From NCBI GenBank assembly GCA_035578175.1, contig JAQMRL010000003.1:80549969-80613968 (forward strand): 64,000 nucleotides of DNA, given 5' to 3'. A model generated the notes under the pieces. The model was not told the origin of the DNA. It saw only the letters and a list, made by a program, of their open reading frames with translations, and did no database searches. Made by a program: the position numbers and the translations under genes. This DNA comes from Catonia carolina (taxonomy: Eukaryota > Arthropoda > Insecta > Hemiptera > Achilidae). This document shows positions 56,265-64,000 of the stretch, one piece after another (position 1 is the first letter of the stretch; the number at the start of each line of letters is the position of its first letter).

Positions 56265-57000
56265 ATAATTTTAGTGAAAAAGAACTTTAGTTATTTTAAA
56301 TATTTAGTAGGTCTACTGTATAATATTTTAAATATTTAGTAGGTCAAGCTGAGTAACCATTTGACTAAGCTTAAATTTCAGTTGGTAGTAAACTGTACTA
56401 TGTGTTCAAGGTTATTCCATAGTACAAACTACGTAGTATCATTTTACTAGAGTTTACACATCTACTATCAGTAGCCTATACGACTGAGAGATAAGAGTTC
56501 AATTTATGTTACCTACTTGGTTAATGGAAACACATTTATTAGAGAATTAATTAACTAATTGAATACATTTTTATTTAAGACCTCATAGTTAAGGCTTACA
56601 AATTAATAAATGATTAGACAGCTACATTTGTTAATTCGTAAGCTACTAAATAATTATTTTCTAGTTATGATAAATTATAAAAAATTGTATTTTTGTAATA
56701 AAAATAATCATTGTGTAAACAGAGTAAGTTATATTGAAGAAAATTTAGATAGATTATGTTTCGAATTCAAAATTAGAAAGCAAAATCCATTTTATATATT
56801 AATAATTTGCATAAGTTATATTTGCATAAGTGCTTCTTGAATCAATGACGGATTAATATGGTGAAAATTAATTTTTCACACTCTAATCTGGGAACATTTT
56901 TAACTTGTTGACCACTCTAATTATTTTCTTAATTATTAAATTTGGTAGCTACAAATTTCATGAAAAGAGTGTGATTAAAATATTTAAAATAAAATATATG
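56265..57000. other. AT-rich DNA, no feature recognised
   Basis: The ORF at 56610-56840 is low-complexity and not recognisable. Confidence 0.5.
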
Positions 57001-57004
57001 TCTT

Positions 57005-57243
57005 AGAATAATTCCAGTCCAGTCATTCAGTTGTTAGACTGTTGGAAAATCACTAAAAGAAGTTAATTAACACCGGTTGGGCAAACAACTTTGTAAGGTG
57101 ACCAGCCATAGCTAGCCTACATCAACTCATTAGCACACACACACACACACAAACACATACATACACACACACACGCACACACACACGCGCGCGCACGCAC
57201 AAATACAACACACACGCACGCACGCACACGCGCGCGCGCGCAC

Positions 57244-57318
<75 letters not shown>

Positions 57319-57420
57319 CACCAGTGGGTTTTTCTGGCCAAATTCAAGTCAGTTACAATTAAGAAAAACAGCAATCAAATTGGGTTGTTGTCAACGAACT
57401 ACCGTTTCCAATAACCATGA
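57005..57420 (+). repeat. Dispersed repeat, CACCGGTTGGGCAA type, carrying a large CA tract
   Basis: Same left blocks (TTAACACCGGTTGGGCAA, ACTTTGTAAGGTGACCAG) and right blocks (CAGCAATCAAATTGGGTTGT, TGTCAACGAACTACC) as 21330-21560, separated by the tract at 57134-57316. Confidence 0.75.
57134..57316. repeat. (CA)n/(CG)n compound microsatellite ending in (TA)n
   Basis: About 180 bp of CA with CG-rich interruptions and a TATATATATA end. The Cys/Val- and Arg/Ala-rich ORFs are artefacts. Confidence 0.97.
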
Positions 57421-57424
57421 TGAC

Positions 57425-58560
57425 TTGAATAAATCTAGATTTGAGTTTTTTAAGCTTTAGATTAAAATTACTTTACTCCAACCAATTGATTCGTGAACTA
57501 GTTCTCCACATTTACCAAGTAATCCATATCATTAGCTCAGCAGAAGGTGAAGGAGAGACTTGGGTTAGTTTCAATCAATACAGTTCAAATTTAATTACGC
57601 TTAATAAAAACATAAAACATAATTAAACTTACGATTATTAATGATTAAATTGTGAAAAGGCTAACTGTAGTAATTAACTGCGGGAGTCCTACTAATGAGT
57701 GGTGTCCTTCTTTAGTGTAACGTCATTTTTAAAAATATTTAATTATTTTATGCATAATTGCTGGTTGTGCCAAACCATACAGTTGCAATAAAAACAAGTA
57801 AAGTGAAAAAATATGTTGTATTAGTAATTATTTTATACGTTACCAGCTAAGCCACCGTGATAGTTTATATTTTTATAATAATATAAAAATACGGATGACT
57901 TTCTTTTGTTAATAATTTACTAAGTATTTCTAGTGTTTTTATAATATTTATTTAAAGAAATTAAAACACAAACATCTGAGTGTTAAAACACAAACACGAT
58001 GCACTCAAGTTTTTAGTGAAAGATTCCCATACACCAGATAGCCCTGTAGTTTTGAAACCCTATTCTGTGCTCTATAATAACAGAGCATAAGTTAAACGTT
58101 GTTATTTCATTAGCCTGTTCAGTAAGTTAAATTTTAATGTTATTCTGTACATCATGTTATAGCCTAATAAAATATTATGTTATACAAGATTTAACATTAC
58201 AAATTTATGTTTTACATGGCATTAAAATAATACGTTACGACCCAACAGGCTCTATAAATTTATAATATCTTACAAACTGTAATATATTCGGGTTAACTCA
58301 GATTACCTTAAAAATTACCCCATTTTAAATATGTTTTATAAAAATAAATAAAATTAGATTTTTTTATGTAAGGAAATATACGGGAAAGAATTTTAATGAG
58401 TTGGTTTTAAAGAAGATATTTGTTTGTAGTGCTAAAATTGTACATAAATAATTTATTAATTTAATTAAATAATATTTGATTAGTTGTTTCTGAAATTACA
58501 AAGGTATTTAAGTTAAGTATTTTATTTTGAGTGGTACTTAGAAAGGTAAGTAGCGTACAG
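57425..58560. other. AT-rich DNA, no feature recognised
   Basis: No supportable feature. Confidence 0.5.
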
Positions 58561-58589
58561 AGAACATCAGTGCTGGTAATTCTCCACGG

Positions 58590-59290
58590 CAACGTGGTGG
58601 TACGATGAGAAGAGTACAGACAGTTTTGGGGGAGGGAGAGCGGTACAAACTACATGAAAGGTACCGAAGAAGAGAAGAGTATGAGAGCGTCATCCCCTCC
58701 AAAGTTGTTTAGAAATCTAATTCAGGTAAGGGTCAGAAAGTCGCTGGACCGGCAAGTGATGTAAAATCAATAAAGTGAGCTCCTTCCTGGCAGCCATCTT
58801 GATGACGTAGAATTCGTTTTAGTTTGTGAAACAGCCGCTGGTGGCGCCACGAGATAGCCTCACGGCTGTGATTTTTAAAACGTACATCGAGTTCAAACGA
58901 AACGGTTTTCTCCCGTTTCAACCCCTCTCTCAGCTTTAAAGTTCCTAGAAGTGAAGTGGGGTTGCCGCCATGTTCCACAAGGAACGGAGGGGAATCTAAT
59001 GAATAGTCGGCTTGATCAGATTATAACGAACAGTTTTTCCGGGCCAAGAGGAGGGGCCAGCAACGATAAATCAGAGAAACGGCCTGGGAGGAGCCAAGCT
59101 CTATCGATTAAAGTATCCTACGAGCCAATGAGAGTACGCAGCTCGCACCCTTCCTCATGATAACGATAATCATTTTATTTCTCCCTCTTTCTCACTTTCT
59201 GCCCTTTCTCGTTCCATTTCCTTCTCCTTCCGCACAAGTCGTATCACTTGTACGGCCTACCACGTTCCTCTCATACCGAATCCAAATCGT
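58590..59290. promoter_or_regulatory. GC-richer island with YY1/Pho-like sites; candidate promoter or enhancer
   Basis: About 700 bp with markedly higher G+C, unlike any repeat here. It holds two YY1/Pho-type sites (GCAGCCATCTTG 58790-58801 and GCCGCCATGTT 58964-58974), a CCAAT core (AGCCAATGAG 59123-59132) and GATA cores (ATGATAACGATAATC near 59157). A minus-strand ORF of 81 codons at 58733-58978 and a plus ORF at 58951-59160 show no domain. I infer a host transcription start or regulatory element; no exon is proven. Confidence 0.4.
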
Positions 59291-59294
59291 CTCT

Positions 59295-60895
59295 CCACAA
59301 CTCAACTTGTGTTTCTATTCATAAAAATGCACTAAAAGTTTGCAATAAACCGGCTGGGAATGCATAATTCAAAACGAAATTAATGCTTTGAAGTATTTCA
59401 AACATAACGTATTATAGTCTAGTGTATCATTAAAATTTTATGATGAATAAATATCAAGGTTTACGATTTAATTAATGAAAATAATTCTACTGAAGAGTAC
59501 GAGGCCGAAGGAGCTTTCCTCGTTCCTACCACCAGCCAACATTCATTAAAATTTTGAAATTGCTTTCAACGTTCTCTGCCGTATAAACTTCTTTTCATAA
59601 TCTACAAAATATCATTGTTATACAATCACATGAATGTGGAGAAAGCAGCACTCAGAAATTTAATACCTGGCCTGAAAAATTTCATGAAAATATTATGTCT
59701 AGGCCTACGTATAGGGCCTATCTCTAACAACAAGAAACTAAGTTAAATTCTACCTGTTTGAATACTATGATTTAATTTTTCATTAGGGCCTTAACAAGGG
59801 CTGCTGACTGATAAAATAGAAGTTAAAAAACGTTTGTCATCATGAAATCATATTAAACATAGTCTACTTTACTACATAACCTTAACACGTTTGGAAGATA
59901 CTTCATCAAATCATTTACAATCTAAAAGCAAGTATTTTATTTAAGGTAAGACTGTCGATCGTTGATGTTAGCCTATCGTTGATGTTTACCAGTTATTCTT
60001 TTTGTACACTGGAATGTTTATGACTTCCTCAGATGCTTCTAAAATTAGTAATAGTCTATGCAAAAACACATAGAAAGAAATTTGTAAAAATTCTATGTTT
60101 TTCGTTATTTTGTTTTTTATTTTATGGTCCTACAGATTAAATTGAAAAAAATACCAGTAGCTAGAGAAACCCAACAACGATAAGCCTAAGTGTGTAAAGT
60201 TTCATTTTCTTATCTTTAACCAATCCTATAAAAAATGTAGCCTACCTAAAAATTGCAAATTTAACACTGGCGGGATATAAAGTACAGTCCCACCTTAAGA
60301 AAAAAATCTTACAGTAAGTATAAATTTAAGTGGATACATTTTTCACATAAGTTATTTATGAATCAAAATAAACATTTTTAATAAAAACTTTACTACGTAG
60401 TAATAAGGTGATCACTGTAACCTACACACATTGATCAGAAAATTAATACGAGAGATAAAATGGAAGGAATAAAAATAACAGAGTGAGATAGTGGCCAGAC
60501 CCTTCTTGAATAGTGATCAACACAAACGACTTATATGCATTTCATATCGACCCTTAATAGTCTATTTGCGTCAGCATTAATGTGCAAAAGAATTAAACAA
60601 AGAATAAGAAATAAGAAAGTTACTACAGTATTTTAACTATGACGAAACAAACCTCCATTGTTCGGCTTTGATGCTTCGGGTATTTTGATGTTTTTTAAGA
60701 CATCCGTTCAAACAAAAACGATACCTTAACCCTTTTAGTACCAACAGCCAGAAAACAGAACTTCGATATCTTATACGTAGTTATAACATCCGGTTTACCG
60801 GACGCCCGTAAGTTATGCATAAAGTAGCCTACCAACGTCCGCATAACCGAACATTTCGAAAAAAAATTAAACAAAAGTTAATGGAATAATGTATT
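59295..60895. other. Mostly AT-rich DNA, no feature recognised
   Basis: No supportable coding or repeat feature. Confidence 0.5.
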
Positions 60896-60900
60896 TTGAA

Positions 60901-61072
60901 ACCAACTCCGTGGCGTAGTGACTAGCACGCTAGCCTACAAATCGATAGGTTCCGGGTTCAATTCCCGGCTAGGGTCTTTATTTTAACGGGTTAAAACCAA
61001 CGTTAAGGTACCAAAACCCACAGTAGTTGTTAATGACCAAGTTGTCGATGCGACTTTAAATAAACTAAAAAA
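60901..61072 (+). mobile_element. tRNA-derived SINE, full-length
   Basis: A box TGGCGTAGTGACTAGC, perfect-looking B box GGTTCAATTCC, body AAACCCACAGTAGTTGTTAA and end GATGCGACTTTAAATAAAC. Flanks GTATTTTGAA and CTATTTTAAA may be a decayed target-site duplication. Confidence 0.88.
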
Positions 61073-61074
61073 AC

Positions 61075-61583
61075 TATTTTAAATATTTTTAGTGTTAGAA
61101 CGATTTCTTTTTTTATGAACATAATAAAAATTAATTTTTAACAGGACATTTTATTTTTCTGTAACGTTGAAATTTTGGTCGACAATGGCAGGCTTACGCT
61201 TGCAAGTTTTCGAAATAAGGGCTGGCACTTTTTGTACTATCTTATTTAAATTAAATGAAACTTTAGATCAAACTTTAAAATATTGTTTCGGCACTGAAAG
61301 GGTTAAAAACATCTAACATATCGGATTGAAACACATATTTTTTCATAGACTACATCATCCAAACACATGAAATATTTTAGTATTTTTCATGGCAAAGTTG
61401 AAGAATCAGGTAAGGTACAGTTGTTATATTTAGTAGTCTACTACAGACACAAACGATAGTAGGCATTTAAAAAAGAATGTAGCCTATTCATAACCTAGAC
61501 CTACTATATAATAGGCTTCTTGAATATCTTCTATATAACTTACATTGTAAGCGAATTAAACAATTAATACTTAATATAGAAAG
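61075..61583. other. AT-rich DNA, no feature recognised
   Basis: No supportable feature. Confidence 0.5.
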
Positions 61584-61585
61584 AA

Positions 61586-62130
61586 AGGCTACAAAAGATA
61601 GTTCTGTTCCTTATAGGCTAACATGGTCAGCCAATTATATGACTGAAGCATTTAAGAACAGAAGAGGTAGAGGTGTAAAAGACACTAGTCAGAGTTATCT
61701 CCTCTGAGAGTAATGAATTTCATTATAAAGCCAGACCCTGCAGTGAATAAAGTTAAGGTGTCGCCGGCCGCATTAGCGCAGTTGGTAACGTGCTCGCCTC
61801 TCATCATGCGGTCCTGGGTTTGAATCCCACTCAGGCACGGCATATTTTCATACGTTACAAATAATCATTTCATCCCCATTACACACAGTTACACCCCAAC
61901 GTCGTCGCTAATGACCTTTGATGTTGATGCGACGTTAAATAAATTTAAAAAAAAAAAGTTAAGGCGTCATTTGCAGGGTGGAAAGTAGATGCTTTTCGGA
62001 GCGCCTGGCATGCTGATAAGGATACTTTTCTACTCAGTAAGGAAGGCAATTGTAAACCACCTCACTCCCGTTTTACTTAGTAAAGCCTCTAGAGGTTCAA
62101 ACCAGCCTTTCACCTTTGACCTAAACAACA
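61586..62130 (+). repeat. 390-bp dispersed repeat family copy, split by a SINE
   Basis: The two halves (61586-61762 and 61957-62130) join at the GTGTC-ATTTGCAGGG block seen uninterrupted in the other copies. The extreme left end is missing. Confidence 0.9.
61763..61956 (+). mobile_element. tRNA-derived SINE inserted in a repeat, with target-site duplication
   Basis: 194 bp. A box TAGCGCAGTTGGTAACG fits the consensus and the B box is GGTTTGAATCC. The body includes ACACCCCAACGTCGTCGCTA-like sequence (one T earlier in the actual run) and ends GATGCGACGTTAAATAAA plus an A-run. Flanks AGTTAAGGTGTC (61751-61762) and AGTTAAGGCGTC (61957-61968) are a 12-bp duplication with one difference, which shows a relatively recent LINE-driven insertion. 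Confidence 0.93.
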
Positions 62131-62307
62131 TAGAAAGACAAAACAAATATGTTCCAATTGGATTTTCATATAAACGTGGAAACAATAATTTTCTCTTCAC
62201 GTTTTCTAGATTTATTTCACGGCACAGATTAATTTGGTTTAAAAAATAACATATATTTAAAACAAATTTTAGAAATTAAAGAGTCAAAATTTAAGATGAA
62301 TTTTGAT

Positions 62308-62700
62308 ATAACAGGCAGGTGGAGTGTTAAATTATTTTCATTCGATCTGCTACAAAATAGTTCCACAGCTACAAAAATAGTTTTGTTTCGTATCACATGG
62401 TCAGCCAATTATTATGGCTGAAGTATTTAAGAACAGGAGAAACAGAGATGTAAAAGACACTAAACAAAGTTATTTTCTCTGAGAGCAATGAATTTCATGG
62501 TACAGCCAGAACCTGTGGTGAATGAAGAGAAATGATCATTTACAGGGTGGGAATTTATGTGCTTTTCAGAGGGACTGGCATGCTGATAAACATACTTTTT
62601 AACTCAGTGAGGAAGGCATAGTAAACCCTTCACTCTTCATTTTACTTAGTAAAGCCTCTGGAAGTTTAAAACAGCTTTTCGGCTGATGACCTAAACAAAA
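62308..62700 (+). repeat. 390-bp dispersed repeat family, near full copy
   Basis: From ATAACAGGCAGGTGGAGTG to TTCGGCTGATGACCTAAACA, about 180 bp right of the previous copy and in the same orientation. Confidence 0.88.
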
Positions 62701-63067
62701 AAACGTTAGATGAATAACTAGTACAAATATATTTGAAGTGGTTCTTATCTACTTTAAATACATTTCCACAAAGGTAAACTTATTGATGCTTACATTTGGC
62801 TGTCTTTTTATATGTTTCTTTAATATAATAGGGCCTATTATTAAAAAAGAATGTTTTTGTGATTTGGAATTCAAAATTAAAGATTTATTAAAATCGAATT
62901 CGGCCAAATTTCCAGTCCGGTTATTCTTTTTGTGATGTCTGCCAGTAATTTAAGTATCCCCTGGCCACGTTACGGGCGCTGCGCAGGTCCCCCTTGCTTG
63001 GGCAAGATCACATTTTTCCCTTGCTTGGGATTTTGAAAGGACCCCTTTCCAAGCCCTAAATTACAAA

Positions 63068-63160
63068 CCAGATGGTGTAAGAAGCTTGGGAAGGCCAAGA
63101 AAAAGATGGTGTGATGTGGGGACAGGCAATTTGCCTAATCCGTAAAGTGGAAGAAGAAGA
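63068..63160 (+). pseudogene. LINE RT C-terminal tail relic
   Basis: The plus strand reads LGRPRKRWCDVGTGNLPNP and a stop, then GAAGAAGAAG. The GRPRKRW-D-VGTG tail is typical of an endonuclease-RT LINE end. The preceding TRWCKK is one frame away, so a frameshift lies at about 63090. Confidence 0.65.
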
Positions 63161-63164
63161 AGGA

Positions 63165-63815
63165 AGAATTCGGCCACATTTTTGACTATCTATGTGAAAA
63201 GTAAGTTACTTTTTTGTGCCAAATGTCACAGACTTAAAATTGAATATTGGTGTTGTGCGCCAATTAAAGGCAGACTACTGTATGAGTTGTCTATGCGCTC
63301 TCCCACCCGCGTGATGAACCAAGACGTTCAAAGTAAATAAGCTATTTTGAATAGTTTACAAAGAGATTATCTTTTTATGCTTACCATAAATACCGAGATT
63401 GGCGAATATAATATTAAAATATCATAGTCAAGTGAGAGATCAATAGACTACAGTTAAATAAAGTGTTAATTGTGCAAAATAACAATAAGTTAACTAAAAA
63501 CAGTCAAATGATAAACCAAATCAAATGATTAACGTTTTAAAAATTCCAGTTTACTTTATCACGGGTTTTAAGAATCATTGAACTAGTTTTCAACTTATAA
63601 GATTAATATTAGGCCTATACATTATTATGGACAAAACACTTTGACATTTAATCCACGTCTGAGTTAACACAATGTCAACAAGTTAACTTGTTGAGTGGGA
63701 AGGATTGAACCCGTTCGAAAATCGAACAATGGAAATGAACAGGGTATAAATTAAGAAGTAATTAAATCTACTAAAATATGAATAATTATTAAGTTTTATA
63801 ACTTAAAAACTTAAA
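63165..63815. other. AT-rich DNA, no feature recognised
   Basis: No supportable feature. Confidence 0.5.
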
Positions 63816-63817
63816 TT

Positions 63818-63860
63818 TTCTGGTTCAATTCTCGACTATCGTCTGTAAGTTCCAACATCA
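63818..63860 (+). mobile_element. SINE B box fragment
   Basis: TCTGGTTCAATTCTCGACTA followed by GTCTGTAAGTTCCAA matches the B box and linker of the local tRNA-derived SINEs. Confidence 0.45.
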
Positions 63861-63982
63861 TTACTTTTAAAATAGAAAAAATATTCCAAAGGTAGTGTGA
63901 CCGTAAATTCTAATGAAAATATAAACTTAAAAAAAATACCTATTTTTATGAATATGTGACTTAAAAAGAAAATTAACTTAAA

Positions 63983-64000
63983 TAGTGACCGCCTCCGTGG
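63983..64000 (+). mobile_element. Start of a tRNA-derived SINE, cut by the window edge
   Basis: GTGACCGCCTCCGTGG matches the first bases of the SINE head (as at 60901). Confidence 0.6.

Noticed and set aside
56610..56840. 76-codon plus ORF rich in Asn, Ile and Lys
   Set aside because: Composition is that of random AT-rich DNA.
57117..57374. Three overlapping Cys/Val-rich minus-strand ORFs
   Set aside because: Microsatellite translation, no start context and no domain.
11649..61956. Functional tRNA genes
   Set aside because: All A/B-box loci continue into SINE bodies, and the tRNA-like parts do not fold with complete acceptor stems by eye.
1..64000. CRISPR arrays, bacterial operons or phage genes
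   Set aside because: No regularly spaced repeats with unique spacers and no prokaryotic gene organisation; the sequence is eukaryotic.
1..64000. Endogenous viral elements or LTR retrotransposons
   Set aside because: I saw no protease, integrase, RNase H or envelope motifs and no long direct repeats flanking an RT.

Overview
The window reads as AT-rich intergenic DNA from an animal, most likely an arthropod and probably an insect. That inference rests on the transposon mix: Jockey-clade LINEs, several other endonuclease/RT LINEs, a Penelope-like element, mariner-type DNA transposons and many tRNA-derived SINEs. No phylogenetic search was possible. I found no convincing host protein-coding gene, host tRNA or rRNA. 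There is no bacterial-style operon content and no CRISPR array.

Layout. 0-14.5 kb: a nearly complete RT C-terminal half with a very short 3' end (2-999), three Jockey 3'-end relics (1.0, 12.0 and 14.2 kb), two other RT relics (2.8 and 7.0 kb), an RT fragment bounded by inverted repeats (7.7-8.9 kb), a mariner transposase fragment with an inverted second copy of its own C-terminus (10.4-11.2 kb), and a MITE-like element (6.5 kb). 14.6-19.0 kb: the only intact element, a Jockey-clade LINE on the minus strand with two open ORFs (gag-like ORF1 and endonuclease-RT ORF2) overlapping by 11 nt. 19-40 kb: sparse, AT-rich, with SINE copies, LINE 3' ends, embedded (CA)n tracts and a few GC-richer islands. 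40-64 kb: more SINEs, a foldback-type DNA transposon (41.6-42.4 kb), a Penelope-like fragment between inverted terminal copies (50.6-51.1 kb), a MITE (52.6 kb), and many copies of a roughly 390-bp dispersed repeat. One of those copies is split by a SINE with a clear target-site duplication (61.8 kb).

How the parts work together: ORF1 and ORF2 of the 14.6-19 kb element could be a functional retrotransposition unit. Everything else looks like non-autonomous or dead copies. SINEs have pol III A/B boxes but depend on LINE enzymes in trans. Four loci share a theme, an element carrying its own end duplicated in inverted orientation. Three or four GC-richer islands (about 1.8, 27, 35 and 58.6-59.3 kb) are the best candidates for host regulatory or promoter DNA. 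I do not see an undescribed multi-gene system. The most unusual signals are the inverted self-end duplications, the Penelope-like terminal repeats with a hammerhead-like core, and the excess of the palindrome TAGGCCTA.
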